A stretch of DNA of 64,000 nt from Salinisphaera sp963835375 (GTDB taxonomy: Bacteria > Pseudomonadota > Gammaproteobacteria > Nevskiales > Salinisphaeraceae). The notes below the pieces were generated by a model that saw nothing but the letters and a program-made list of their open reading frames with translations, ran no database searches and was not told the DNA's origin. Below, in pieces: positions 27,717 through 41,754 of the stretch (position 1 is its first letter; each line of letters opens with the position of its first letter). The position numbers and the translations under genes were made by a program. The stretch covers positions 1 through 64,000 of the forward strand of contig CAWIGB010000016.1 of assembly GCA_963835375.1 (NCBI GenBank). The letters are read 5' to 3'.

Positions 27717-28637
27717 CTAACCTCGATATGTCGATTGCGCGACAATCAACCGATTCACGTAAGGATCCACCATCAGCGGGCCACGATACTGCACCGGGCG
27801 ATAACGATAGATATAAGACGGCAGCAAGGAGTACTGAATCTGCAGCATCAGCCGTGGCCGTCTTGTCGGGGTGGTGCCTTTGTGCACGCCGGTCGTGTTG
27901 GCAGCAAATGCGAAGCCCGCCGGGCCCGTCACGACCACGATGTCTTCGGGGGCATATCTGCCGGCGATATACGCATCGCTGTACTCATGCAGGCGCACGG
28001 TCGGACGGTCCTTGTGCGTACGTTTGACGTAGACATGCGGGCCGGCGTCTTCGTCAACCTCGGTGAGATACACAAAGATCTTTAAGTGGCGCCAGTCGTC
28101 CGCATCGCGGTGAAACGCCTGCACCCCCATGCCGTCGCGCTCGCTCGGAAACGACCAGCGCAGGCCCAGAGCAGACAAGGTCGGCTTGCAACCGATGTAA
28201 TCCTCGGCAATTCCGAGCAGGAACGAACTGTTGGCGAGTTCCAGGATATGCGGCGCCGCTACGATGTCATCGAGATGATAGTCCGCGATCCGCACGTTTT
28301 CAGGGCGGTTTGCGATCGTAAAGCCATTGCTCGCGCCCGCTCGGCGGGCAACCAGACGCTTATCATCAAGGAAACCCTGAACTTCGGCAATCTGAGTATT
28401 GTCGAATAGCGCCGGCAGGGGCACGAAGCCATCCCTGCGCGCACCGGCCAGCGCCGCACGCTGCTCCGTTGTCAGCTCGTTGTGACTCGCGCCGCCATGT
28501 CGCCGACGGATTGTCCGCGCCAATAGCCGAACGATCGACGACCGCGTGCGACGCCCCGTTACGAGGCGCTGACTGTAGTACCGAAGACTGTGCCCCGGCA
28601 GGAACCCTTCTCCGGGCGTGAGTTGTGCAAATTCCAT
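27717..28637 (-). CDS. phytanoyl-CoA dioxygenase (PhyH) family protein
   Basis: A 306-residue iron(II)/2-oxoglutarate oxygenase. The iron ligands appear as H-x-D in AFHRDADD near residue 176 and a distal histidine in GVHKGTTP near 252, followed by an arginine about ten residues later for 2-oxoglutarate. An N-terminal extension of about 70 basic residues precedes the core. ATG 28637 was preferred over 28643 because GGGAG then sits 7 bases upstream. It lies 48 bases downstream of the damaged PEP-CTERM-like gene on the same strand. Members hydroxylate lipids, antibiotics or small acids; the substrate here is unknown. Confidence 0.82.
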   Translation of the reverse strand: MEFAQLTPGEGFLPGHSLRYYSQRLVTGRRTRSSIVRLLARTIRRRHGGASHNELTTEQRAALAGARRDGFVPLPALFDNTQIAEVQGFLDDKRLVARRAGASNGFTIANRPENVRIADYHLDDIVAAPHILELANSSFLLGIAEDYIGCKPTLSALGLRWSFPSERDGMGVQAFHRDADDWRHLKIFVYLTEVDEDAGPHVYVKRTHKDRPTVRLHEYSDAYIAGRYAPEDIVVVTGPAGFAFAANTTGVHKGTTPTRRPRLMLQIQYSLLPSYIYRYRPVQYRGPLMVDPYVNRLIVAQSTYRG

Positions 28638-28685
28638 AGCCATACTCCCGGCGAGAAGATATGGGGAGGCCCGCACCGCCCCTTT

Positions 28686-29329
28686 TTACCGCGAACGAGG
28701 CGCAGTACCGCGGCGTAAAACTTGCGAGCCCAGGCGACGGCGTTGCGACTCCGGCCGCGCCACAACCCGAGCGTCCGGCAGACCCGCGAATCCGCGCGCC
28801 AATCAGGAACCGGCTCAGGTTGCCAGGCTCCGGTACGTCTGCGGCGGACTCAAAAGTGAAACCGGCATCCACCTGAGCGCCGTCGGTATGGGCCCACCCC
28901 GACCAGCTCAGCAGGATATGATCATCAGCGAACGCAACGCGGCTGGTTTCGAATCCGCTCATGGTGGTGTTCCCGCCCACCTTGGCGTTGGCAATCTTCA
29001 GCGGCGCGACGGCGTTGAAGACCGGTCCACTGAAGCTGGCGCCCGGCCAAGTCGGCGACGGGCGCGGCCTATCGAACGTTGCCAAGGGCGCATCGGCGAA
29101 GGAATCGAGAAGTGGCGTGGTGGCGCCCTGCACGTCGATCACGGCTTGCGAGCCGACCCGATCACGAAATGCGCCGGCGTTGTCGTGACGCTATTGTTAG
29201 ACGTCGACGTAACCGGGTAGCAGTAACCGCGTCCATCCGCGATCCGAGAAAACTCGCTTGAGCACTCGCGCTCAACCCCAGCACTGTGGCTGCAACCATG
29301 AACAGCGGCACTCGCTCTCCCGTGTTCAT
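28686..29329 (-). pseudogene. PEP-CTERM-like exported protein, frame broken
   Basis: Pieces of one small secreted protein lie in order in different frames. ATG 29329, with GAGGGG upstream, begins a signal peptide (MNTGERVPLFMVAATVLGLSASAQASFLG). The next pieces are NSVTTTPAHFVIGS, then DVQGATTPLLDSF through GFTFESAADVPEPG, and finally FLIGA and FAGL pieces with a basic tail. The VPEPG motif followed by a hydrophobic stretch and arginines is the PEP-CTERM sorting signature used with exosortase. Breaks fall near 29200, 29140 and 28800. It could be a decayed gene or an error-rich stretch. No exosortase gene is in the window. Confidence 0.6.
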
Positions 29330-29937
29330 AGCCCACCCCTCGCGCTGTTTTACAATACCGTAACTTTCTAAAACCGTCGTATCTGCTACTTGCATTTGCA
29401 ATATCGAGGCCAGCGCTGTCTTTTTTACATGAAACTGATTTTTCTTGCATTTTTTCGTGCTCGGGCGATGCAGGCTATTCGCTGTGTAAGAAAATTAATC
29501 GCGCCTGAGACCGTCTTTTTTTCTGCTTCGAATGCAAATTCAAACGCTTAACAAAGATTCGATCATGAAGCAGGGCTGCTGTTTATGTAAGGTTCCCCGA
29601 CGCTGTATGCCGACGTCGACCGGAGAGACATGGCCCCCGACTGCGGCTTGCCCCGCCTCTCCAAGGCCTTGTCTTGCGGCTAACACCACGGTCGCCGGCA
29701 GCCTTTCGACCTCACCTGACCCTGCCACCATTCTTCCGCCGCCTCCGCCGCCCCTGACCACGTCGAGCGAGTATCAAAGCTCCTGACAGCCACGCGTTTC
29801 ATGTCGCGCCGACATCGGGATGAACCGAATCGTCGCCACAGATGACGCAGATCAACACGCCGCCCGCATCAAGGCGCGCATCGTGTAGTTCTGTTTCGGC
29901 GCCATCACCGGTCGTCGTCCAAGAGGAGAGACACATC
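29330..29937. other. intergenic, 608 bases, no gene seen
   Basis: More AT-rich than its surroundings, with T-runs near 29513-29521. It should hold the leftward promoter of the PEP-CTERM/PhyH pair and the rightward one of the alcohol dehydrogenase. A plus-strand frame at 29532-29786 ends in a proline run and has no family features, so it was not called. Confidence 0.4.
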
Positions 29938-31011
29938 ATGTCGCAGATGAAGGCAGCGGTTTTCGTTGAACCCGGACGTATCGTGCTTGAAGACAAGCCG
30001 ATTCCCGATATCGGCCCCCTGGATGCGCTGGTACGCATCACGACCACAACGATATGCGGCACCGACGTGCATATCCTGAAAGGCGAATACCCCGTCGAGC
30101 GCGGCTTGACGATCGGTCATGAACCGGTCGGCGTGATCGAGAAACTGGGCTCGCAGGTCACCGGATACGTCGAGGGGCAGCGCGTGATCGCTGGCGCGAT
30201 CACGCCGGATGGTACGAGCTACGCTTCGCTTGACGGCTTTCACTCGCAGTGCGGTTGCGGTGCCCCGCATGGCTGGAAAGCGATGGGCGGCTGGCGCTTT
30301 GGCAATACCATCGATGGCTGCCAGGCGGAATATGTCCGCGTACCGGATGCCATGGCGAATCTTGCCCCGATCCCGGACGATTTGAGCGACGAGCAGGTGT
30401 TGATGTGCCCGGACATCATGTCGACTGGTTTTTCCGGCGCGGAGAGTGGGCGCATCCGGATCGGCGATACCGTGGCGGTTTTCGCCCAGGGACCGATTGG
30501 ACTTTGCGCTACCGCCGGGGCCAGGCTGCAGGGCGCCACCCGTATCATCGTGGTGGATACCGTACCCGAGCGGCTCGAGGTCGCCCGCCGCCTCGGCGCC
30601 GATACCGTGATCGACTTCAAGAAGGAGGATCCGGTCGAGGCGATTCGATCGCTCACCGATGGCCGCGGCGTGGATGTCGCGATCGAAGCGCTAGGTACGC
30701 AGAAGACTTTCGAATCGGCGCTCAGCGTGCTGCGCCCCGGCGGGACGCTATCCAGCCTCGGGGTGTACTCGCAGGACCTGAGCATACCGCTGGGCGCCTT
30801 CAGTGCCGGGCTCGGCGACAACCGCATCGTGACGACCCTCTGCCCCGGCGGCAAGGAACGCATGCGCCGGTTGCTCAACGTCGTCGCCTCGCGACGGGTC
30901 GATCTTGCGCCGCTGGTGACGCATCGCTACAAGCTCGACGACATCGAGGCGGCGTACGATCTGTTCTCGCACCAGCAGGACGGCGTCCTCAAGATCGCGA
31001 TCACACCGTGA
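29938..31011 (+). CDS. zinc-dependent secondary alcohol dehydrogenase
   Basis: A 357-residue medium-chain dehydrogenase that oxidises alcohols with NAD(P). Zinc ligands are visible as Cys40 (ICGTDVH), His61-Glu62 (GHEP) and probably Asp159 (CPDIMSTGF), as in Thermoanaerobacter-type secondary alcohol dehydrogenases. The four-cysteine structural zinc lobe is absent, also as in that group. The nucleotide fold (FAQGPIGLCATAGARLQGA, then IIVVDTVPERLEVARR) has an acidic residue at the end of strand 2, favouring NAD over NADP. ATG 29938 has a strong ribosome binding site (AGAGGAGAG). It is flanked by gaps of several hundred bases and probably transcribed alone. Confidence 0.9.
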   Translation: MSQMKAAVFVEPGRIVLEDKPIPDIGPLDALVRITTTTICGTDVHILKGEYPVERGLTIGHEPVGVIEKLGSQVTGYVEGQRVIAGAITPDGTSYASLDGFHSQCGCGAPHGWKAMGGWRFGNTIDGCQAEYVRVPDAMANLAPIPDDLSDEQVLMCPDIMSTGFSGAESGRIRIGDTVAVFAQGPIGLCATAGARLQGATRIIVVDTVPERLEVARRLGADTVIDFKKEDPVEAIRSLTDGRGVDVAIEALGTQKTFESALSVLRPGGTLSSLGVYSQDLSIPLGAFSAGLGDNRIVTTLCPGGKERMRRLLNVVASRRVDLAPLVTHRYKLDDIEAAYDLFSHQQDGVLKIAITP

Positions 31012-31474
31012 CGCGGGTGGCTCGAAGCCCCGGGTACGCCTGATCGAGGCGTGGCGAGCGTCCGGCCCGGCTGCTCTGATCACGAGCCGGGCCGAATGCT
31101 GTGATCCGCCGATTCATGCATCAGCGACAACGCCGATCGGGGCTGCATTCCCGAACGCACGGGCGCGGTCGACTCCGATGCACGTTCCCGTATGCTCCGC
31201 CCCCTGCGACGTTCGCTCGCGCGTTGCCATGCTCAAGCGGCTGGCCCCGGCCCGTCGACCACCAACCTTTTTTGAAACAACACCACCAGCCTTTCGGGAT
31301 GCAAACGGTCGTCGTCCAACGGCGCGGGCGACTCGACCGAATGGATGACGGCACCCGCGCGACGTTTCGGGCCTGGTGGGCCGAGTGATCAGCCGGCGTC
31401 CCCACAGCGCCTTGGCCCGCTGATATCTTGTGTGTGATACATCCATCACGAAAGCCACAAGACGAGAACAGTAC
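31012..31474. other. intergenic, no gene seen
   Basis: About 460 bases between the dehydrogenase and the MFS gene. Short frames on both strands lack family features. The stretch presumably carries the MFS promoter. Confidence 0.4.
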
Positions 31475-32832
31475 ATGAGTCAGGCACAGTCACCGCACAG
31501 TGCGGCAACGGCAACCCATTACCGCTGGGTCGTCGTCGCGCTCCTCTTCGCGATCATCGTCATCAACTACATCGATCGTTCGGCGATCTCCTATGCGATC
31601 GGCCCCATGGCCAAGGAGCTTGGCATCGGCGATTCACAACGCGGCCTGGTGCTCGGTGCCTTCGGCATCGGCTACGCGTTGACCACCTTTCTGGGCGGCA
31701 TTCTGGTTGACCGCTTCGGTGCGCGCATCATTCTGGCCGTATCGGTCGCGCTATGGGTGCATCTCGATCGGCGGCACCGGGCTTGTTCAAGGCTTCACGC
31801 TGGCACTGGTCGCCCGCGCCGCGCTGGGGCTGGCCGAGGGCCCGATGTTCCCCGGCATGACCGGCGCGATCAGCCGCTGGTTGTCGCCACGAGAGCGCGG
31901 CAAGGCGATGGGCTCGTCATTGACCGCAGTGCCCGTGTCGCTGGCGATCGGTGCCCCCGTGGTCTCCAGCCTCATCGCCTGGCTGGGCTGGCGCGGAATG
32001 TTCTATGTACTGGCCGCAATCAGCTTTCTCTGGCTGCCGTTGTGGTGGTTCCTGTTCCGTGACCGGCCGGAGCAGTCCGGTTTCGTCAACGAAGCCGAAC
32101 TTGAAGAGGTCCGCCGTCTCGGCGACAGCGCCGGTTCGGGCGCCAACCGCGAAGAAGCGGCCGCGCCAGCCGAAGCCGACGGCGCCACGTCAACCTCCTG
32201 GCGTCGTCTCCTGACGAATCCGACGCTGCTCGCCAATTACTGGGCCTTCTTCGTCTTCGGTTATTTCCTGTTCTTCTTCATGACCTGGTTGCCGGGTTAT
32301 CTGGAAAAGGGCTTTCATCTGAGCGTATCGGCCGTCGGCTGGTTCTCGGTCGTGCCGTGGGCCGCTGCGGCGGTGGTATTGTTCAGCCTTGGGCACTTCT
32401 CCGACCGCTTGCTGAAACGCACCCACCGCCTCCGGCCCGCGCGAAGTCATTTGATCGCCGGCGACTCAGGCCGTCGCAGCGATCGCGATCCTGCCGGTCG
32501 CGTTCTCATCGAGCCTGACCCTGTCGCTGATCCTGATCACCATCGCTCTCGCAGCTTCGATGGGCGCCAACTCCGCCTATTACGCGGTGAATGTGGATAT
32601 CGCGCCCGATCGCTCGGCAACCGCGCTCGGAATCATGGATTTTGGTTTCGCAATCGCGGGCTTCCTCGCGCCCGCCATTACGGGCTGGGTGGTGGGCAGT
32701 CGGGGGAGTTTCGACGACGCGTTCTTCCTGCTTGCCGCGCTGGCCGTGTCCTCGGTCATCCTGACCCTGATATTCCATCGACCGGATGCGCATGCGATCG
32801 GTCATCCCTACGCGGCAGGCCGCGAGCGCTGA
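31475..32832 (+). pseudogene. MFS transporter (anion:cation symporter type), two frameshifts
   Basis: A carrier of about 450 residues once repaired. The N-terminus HYRWVVVALLFAIIVINYIDR and GPMAKELGIGDSQRGLVLGAFGIGYA match the anion:cation symporter branch of MFS, whose members carry hexuronates, tartrate, phthalate or similar acids. The frame changes near 31760 (before SIGGTGLVQGFTLALVARAA) and near 32460 (before TQAVAAIAILPVAFSSSL). The last part runs through ANSAYYAVNVDIAPDRSATA to the stop at 32832. The span is 3n+2, as expected for two inserted bases. A GST gene follows 140 bases downstream on the same strand. Confidence 0.82.
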
Positions 32833-32972
32833 TCCGGGCGCCACAGGCGAGCCACCGGGAGGAGCGTGCAGGCCGCGCGCAGTGCGTGCCACCGACATGC
32901 CGGCGTAATGCCCGCCTGTCTGAGCCGTCTCGTACGCCCCGGCTTTCGAGTAAAAGAGAAGGAACAATCGAC

Positions 32973-34112
32973 ATGGCCAGTGAAAGCAGTCCGTATACCC
33001 TCTACGGCACCGAATTCTCGCTCTACACCGGCAAGGCGCGGGCCTATCTCCGATACAAGGGGCTGCCCTTCCGCGAGCGACTATCCACACTGCGCGTATA
33101 CAAACGGGTCATCGTGCCAAAGACCGGCGTGGCGTTCGTACCCGTCGTGGAGACGCCGCAGGGGCAATTCATTCAGGACACGACGGAGATCATTGATCTT
33201 ATCGAGTCGCGCGAGCCGGCTCCTGCGGTCTATCCTCCCACTCCCAAGCAACGTCTGACCGCGCTGCTGCTCGAACTCTATGCCGACGAATGGCTGCTGA
33301 TCCCGGCGATGCACTACCGATGGAATTTTCCCCGGGAAAACGAGAAATTCCTGATGGCCGAGTTCGGACGTGTTGCGCTGCCTCATGCCCCGGCTTTCAT
33401 CCGCCGCCTCGTCGCCCGACGCAACGCGGCACGGTTCGCCGCCATGCTTCCGTCGCTGGGCATCCGGCCGGAAACCATTCCGGCCATTGAACAAAGTTAT
33501 GAAGCATTGCTGGACGACCTGGAAACGCACTTCTCGCAGCATCGCTATGCGCTTGGTGATCGCGCCTCACTGGCCGACTTCGGGCTGATCGCGCCATTCT
33601 ACGCGCATCTCTATCGCGATCCCTTTCCTGGCGCGCTCATGCGCAGGCGGGCGCCGGCCGTCGCCCGTTGGGTCGAGCGCATGTTCGAATACAATCCGCC
33701 TCACGGCCAATGGCTGGATAACGACGCCATCCCGGAGACCCTGCTGCCAATTCTGCGTCGACAGTTCACGGAACAATTCCCGGTGTTGCGCGATACCGTC
33801 GCTGCGGTGGCCTCGTGGGTGCAGGCGCACCCCGGTCAACGCTTGCCGCGACGGATCGGCGATCATCGCTTCGTCTTGAACGATACCGAAAGCGAACGCG
33901 CGCTGATGCCCTACCCGCAGTGGATGTTGCAACGCCCGCTCGACTACTACGCCGAGCTTGAATCGACCGACCGGACATCTGTTGACAGCCTGCTGCGCGA
34001 GACGGGAGGCATTGAGGCCATGTCGATGCGCGTTCCGGTGCGGCTGCGCCGTGAGAACAACCGTCTATGGCCCGAGCCATCGTCAAGCGAAGGCACCTTG
34101 TCCGACCCCTGA
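32973..34112 (+). CDS. glutathione S-transferase-like protein
   Basis: A 379-residue protein with a thioredoxin-like N-terminal GST domain (YTLYGTEFSLYTGKARAYLRYKG; then VPVVETPQGQFIQDTTEIIDLIE, containing the cis-proline and the glutathione-contacting D/T-T-E motif). A helical C-terminal domain with YALGDRASLADFGLIAPFYAHL follows. It is longer than common GSTs (about 210-230), with an extra C-terminal region of about 120 residues, as in some large bacterial GSTs. ATG 32973 is preceded by AGAAGGA. The role is probably detoxification or isomerisation; the substrate is unknown. Confidence 0.82.
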   Translation: MASESSPYTLYGTEFSLYTGKARAYLRYKGLPFRERLSTLRVYKRVIVPKTGVAFVPVVETPQGQFIQDTTEIIDLIESREPAPAVYPPTPKQRLTALLLELYADEWLLIPAMHYRWNFPRENEKFLMAEFGRVALPHAPAFIRRLVARRNAARFAAMLPSLGIRPETIPAIEQSYEALLDDLETHFSQHRYALGDRASLADFGLIAPFYAHLYRDPFPGALMRRRAPAVARWVERMFEYNPPHGQWLDNDAIPETLLPILRRQFTEQFPVLRDTVAAVASWVQAHPGQRLPRRIGDHRFVLNDTESERALMPYPQWMLQRPLDYYAELESTDRTSVDSLLRETGGIEAMSMRVPVRLRRENNRLWPEPSSSEGTLSDP

Positions 34113-34723
34113 TGCTTGACACCGTTGGCTTCCGAGAATCGCGAGCTCCAGGATATGCCGCTCGGTTCGAGTACGACGCAGTCAATCTTGGGCGCGGCGG
34201 TATCGTCCGGTTTTCCATCCAAGGCGCACGCCGCGACAGCGGCGTGGACGCCGAGAGCACACGCGGACTACCGGACGTGTCGGCGGCGCTGCCCGCGGCC
34301 GAAGTGCACCAGCGAATGTCTCTTCAGTATCTGGCAGCTCGTCGTCTGCATGGCGTCAGTTTGTTCCGGCCCGACAGCGCCGCCGGCGCCAAGGCCTGTC
34401 GTACGGGTGTATTTCCACCCGTGCCTCGCAACGCTGCCAATCCCATCGGTAGCCGGCGCTGCTCCGCCACCAACGCCGGCGACTGCGCACGAGAAACGCC
34501 ATCGACGTCGTCAAACGCGAAGTCAACCGCCGCCAGCCGCGTGGCAACGCCCATGCCCCGGCGAAGCCGATTGCCTACACTGGGTGACGGGCGCCACCTT
34601 GCCAAGGAGCAGTCGCGGGACTGGCAGACCGGGCGGCGCGGTCTGAAGATCGGCCCGGACAAGTCATCGATCACGCAAACGTCAGGATCGCAACGCTACG
34701 GAATGGGTGTGGCTTAACGACGT
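34113..34723. other. intergenic, 611 bases, no supported gene
   Basis: Open frames exist on both strands (plus 34067-34717, minus 34324-34674) but overlap each other and show no recognisable motif. They may be remnants, but nothing identifiable can be read. Confidence 0.35.
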
Positions 34724-35038
34724 TCAACGCGAGCTCACCAGCTCGGGCAGCCCCGAATCTCGAAAAACCGGCCCGTCGAATGATAATCGCCATTGCTGAA
34801 GATGACGGCCCAACTGGGGCATGAAGCCGTGCTGGAAATCGGCCACGCTATCCCAAAAACCCTCACGAAAATCGCATGTCGCCCCTTGCAGCGTACGGCC
34901 GTCCGCGTGAAGACTGTCGTGAACCTGTAGCCAGAACGCAGCAAGTTCTCCGAAGTTGTCATGTGCGCGCCAGTACGATTCCGGATAGCGCTCGCGTATG
35001 AATGCGATCTCCGGGGGCAAAAATGTACGGTTCGGCAT
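34724..35038 (-). CDS. hypothetical protein (about 104 residues)
   Basis: I do not recognise this protein. It starts MPNRTFLPPEIAFIRERYPE and contains YWRAHDNFGELAAFWLQVHD, then a Phe/Trp-rich helical part FREGFWDSVADFQHGFMPQL. The spaced histidines and aromatic residues are reminiscent of small helical metal-binding proteins, but no known motif is complete. An alternative start at 35122 adds 28 residues. It is a single gene transcribed in the same direction as the rRNA operon, beyond the operon's terminator. Confidence 0.5.
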   Translation of the reverse strand: MPNRTFLPPEIAFIRERYPESYWRAHDNFGELAAFWLQVHDSLHADGRTLQGATCDFREGFWDSVADFQHGFMPQLGRHLQQWRLSFDGPVFRDSGLPELVSSR

Positions 35039-35251
35039 GGTGCTGACACTGATCCACCGGATCAGTATTCCGGTCACCAACACCTCGGTGAAGCCGGCGC
35101 GCAGCACCGGGCCGGCGCTCATTGTGGGCGGCTTGGCGCTTCATCAACTGTGGTTATTCTGGATAGCGCCGATCGCGGCCGGTGGTGGGCGAGGCGTTAT
35201 GAGCGGCGCCCCTGGGGGTCAGCGGGAGCGCCGTGCTGATGCGTCGACCAT

Positions 35252-35286
35252 AAAAAAAGCCCCGACGCATGAGCGACGGGGCTTTT
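35252..35286 (-). terminator. rRNA operon terminator
   Basis: GCCCCG (35259-35264) pairs with CGGGGC (35277-35282), flanked by seven A on the left and four T on the right. Read on the minus strand this is a GC stem followed by a T7 run, ending the rRNA transcript just after 5S; the symmetry may stop transcription from the other side as well. Confidence 0.9.
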
Positions 35287-35293
35287 CGTATAA

Positions 35294-35412
35294 AGCCTGG
35301 CGGTGACCTACTCTCACATGGGGAGACCCCACACTACCATCGGCGCTGAGCGGTTTCACTTCCGAGTTCGGAATGGGTTCGGGTGGTTCCCACTCGCTAT
35401 GGCCGCCAGGCA
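35294..35412 (-). rRNA. rrf: 5S ribosomal RNA
   Basis: The minus strand reads TGCCTGGCGGCCATAGCGAG at the 5' end, CCGAACTCGGAAGTGAAACG-like core, and ends AGTAGGTCACCGCCAGGC. The two ends pair. About 119 bases, the normal size. It is the last gene of the rRNA operon, directly before the terminator; ends are estimated to within a few bases. Confidence 0.95.
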
Positions 35413-35476
35413 AACTGGAACAATCGGGTTTGTAATCGAACACTGCGTTGCTCGCGCAAAAGCGCTTGAGCGTTAT

Positions 35477-38371
<2,895 letters not shown>

Positions 38372-38459
38372 ATATAACCTCAAGCGCTTCCGCGCTCAAA
38401 GTCTATGAGCAACTCATATATTCTTCGCTAAAAGAATACAGTGTTCGATTACAATCCGA

Positions 38460-38472
38460 TTGTTAAAGAGCG
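38460..38472 (-). promoter_or_regulatory. boxA before 23S
   Basis: The minus strand reads CGCTCTTTAACAA, matching the rRNA antitermination boxA (TGCTCTTTAACA). It lies between tRNA-Ala and 23S, the standard second boxA of gammaproteobacterial rRNA operons. Confidence 0.8.
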
Positions 38473-38520
38473 GTGATCGAAATCACAACAAACAATCCAC
38501 TTGTTTGTTCTGATCTCGAA

Positions 38521-38596
38521 TGGTGGAGCTGAGCGGGATCGAACCGCTGACCCCCTGCTTGCAAAGCAGGTGCTCTCCCAGCTGAGCTACAGCCCC
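38521..38596 (-). tRNA. tRNA-Ala (TGC)
   Basis: 76 bases on the minus strand, GGGGCTGTAGCTCAGCTGGG at the start, anticodon loop with TGC, TTCGATCC T-loop, and encoded CCA. It is in the 16S-23S spacer, after tRNA-Ile. Confidence 0.97.
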
Positions 38597-38618
38597 GAGG
38601 TCGAGACGCCTGAAAAAC

Positions 38619-38695
38619 TGGTGGGTCTGGGAAGATTTGAACTTCCGACCTCACCCTTATCAGGGGTGCGCTCTGACCAACTGAGCTACAGACCC
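38619..38695 (-). tRNA. tRNA-Ile (GAT)
   Basis: 77 bases on the minus strand, GGGTCTGTAGCTCAGTTGGT at the start, anticodon GAT in CTGATAA, TTCAAATC T-loop and encoded CCA. First tRNA of the 16S-23S spacer. Confidence 0.97.
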
Positions 38696-38787
38696 AAAGC
38701 TATCGCGGCTATGCCGCCAATTGCTGACCGCTAACGTGTAAGTGACTTGTGTGGGCACTCCCATGGGACAGCGTAAAGCCGTTCTCT

Positions 38788-40329
<1,542 letters not shown>

Positions 40330-40455
40330 AAATACTTCTAACTGGTGCACGATTGATCCAATCGTGCGAGTCATCCCAAGCTTTATGCTTTGGATGCTCT
40401 ATAGGGCTTGGCTTAACGCCACCCCACAGGAGCACCCACACAAGTCACTTACAAG

Positions 40456-40467
40456 TTGTTAAAGATC
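40456..40467 (-). promoter_or_regulatory. boxA in rRNA leader
   Basis: The minus strand reads GATCTTTAACAA, close to the boxA consensus, about 127 bases before the 16S 5' end. It should recruit the Nus antitermination factors. Confidence 0.7.
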
Positions 40468-40527
40468 TGCAATCTGCGTCGGCTAAACTAGCGCTTAACC
40501 GAAGCGTTGAATGTTGCGAGAGCGCGT

Positions 40528-40555
40528 ATTCTACGCCGTTCCAACACCCTGTCAA
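40528..40555 (-). promoter_or_regulatory. rRNA promoter P2
   Basis: On the minus strand TTGACA (40550-40555), a 16-base spacer and TAGAAT (40528-40533), followed by an AC-GCGCTCTCGCAACA discriminator region. The GC-rich discriminator is typical of stringently controlled stable-RNA promoters. Confidence 0.85.
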
Positions 40556-40786
40556 CCACTTTTTCGAACTTCTCGAAATCGTTGCTGACCGACTTTCGCT
40601 CCGCCCCAAGGCGGCCCTCCAGTCTGCAACAAATCAACCGAATCAAGCAAATGCTTTTTTCCGTTCGATCTGTCACCCAGCCACCGAATCCCTCGTTAAA
40701 CAATCCATCCGGAAACCGCCCCGCCACCCGAAAACATCAGCGCCGCCGTGCGTCGCGAATGCCGCTCCGTGTTGCGAGAGAGCGCA

Positions 40787-40814
40787 TTCTAGACCTTCGT
40801 CGCAATGTGTCAAC
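40787..40814 (-). promoter_or_regulatory. rRNA promoter P1
   Basis: On the minus strand TTGACA (40809-40814), 16-base spacer, TAGAAT (40787-40792), followed by GCGCTCTCTCGCAACA. An A/T-rich stretch (GATTAAAAAATCC) directly upstream of -35 looks like an UP element. It nearly duplicates P2, 259 bases downstream. Confidence 0.88.
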
Positions 40815-41020
40815 GGATTTTTTAATCGCATTGTCACAAACGCCGCGACACGGGCTTTCCAGGGTTGCTTCCATTGGACCGGCGGGCGTCACCCTGCGCC
40901 ATGACATGTGGGCCGCTGCCCACCCCGGATGGCGAGAACGACACCCCGCAAGCCGTCGCCCGAAATGCCACATGGAAGCTAAACGCCTATTGCGCAAGTA
41001 CTTTCGCGGCAATAAACTGG

Positions 41021-41677
41021 ATGTTTGTACAAGACCACCCGCTGTTGGCCAATTTCACGACGCATATCGGTGTCGCCGCGTCAGCCGGAGCAGTCATCGC
41101 GGCTTCGGGGTTGTCTGCGCAACTGTGGCCGCTGACGCAGGCGCCGGCTATCGTACTGCTGGTGGCTCTTGGCGGCATCATGCCGGATATCGACGCCGAC
41201 AAGTCTCATTCGACCCGGCTCATTTTCACCGTCCTTGCGATCACGGCGGCCCTTGCGGCGCTGGCACTGACACAAACATCCCTCTCCTGGCTGGGTGCGA
41301 CGTGTCTGGCTCTTGGGCTGTATGTCGGGATCCGCGACGTGTTTGCCGTTGTCTTCCGAGCCCTCACCCGCCATCGCGCCAGCTGGCATTCGCTTCTTGC
41401 GGTCGCAGGGGTCATGTTCTCCACGGTCACCATCAGCTTTCGCTGCTTCGGGCAGCCGGCCAGACTGGCCTGGAGCGATGGGCTCGCAGTCGCCCTTGGG
41501 ATGCTGATTCATCTGCTCCTGGACGAGTGTTTCAGCATCGATCTTGAAGGGGCTCGGCTGAAGCGATCGTTCGGCACCGCGCTCAAACTCTTCGACTACC
41601 GGCGCCCGTATGCGACGGCGCTCATGGCCAGCGCGACCATGCTGATCATGCCCTGGATGCCGCGCTGGCCTTTCTGA
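41021..41677 (+). CDS. YdjM-like inner-membrane metal-dependent hydrolase
   Basis: A 218-residue membrane protein of the YdjM/LexA-regulated hydrolase family. Conserved pieces are FTTHIGVAASAG near the N-terminus, GGIMPDIDADKSHS (metal-ligand aspartates and histidine), HRASWHSLL and HLLLDECFSIDLEGARLK. About four to five membrane segments are visible. The biochemical function of the family is not established. ATG 41021 was chosen because family similarity starts there; a longer reading from 40865 would run into the rRNA promoter region. It is divergent from the rRNA operon. Confidence 0.82.
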   Translation: MFVQDHPLLANFTTHIGVAASAGAVIAASGLSAQLWPLTQAPAIVLLVALGGIMPDIDADKSHSTRLIFTVLAITAALAALALTQTSLSWLGATCLALGLYVGIRDVFAVVFRALTRHRASWHSLLAVAGVMFSTVTISFRCFGQPARLAWSDGLAVALGMLIHLLLDECFSIDLEGARLKRSFGTALKLFDYRRPYATALMASATMLIMPWMPRWPF

Positions 41678-41754
41678 GCCGGCAGTCATGCGCTCGGCCG
41701 TTGCCCTTACTGGCGCATCACTTCCCGTCGGCCCGTTCGATGGCGGCCACCCGC

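Noticed and set aside
29532..29786. 84-codon proline-ending frame
   Set aside because: No family features, no ribosome binding site, and composition explained by local C-runs.
38463..38734. Open frames across the 16S-23S spacer on both strands
   Set aside because: They are translations of tRNA-Ala and tRNA-Ile read in coding or reverse sense; fragments like RDRTADPLLAKQ are a known annotation artefact.
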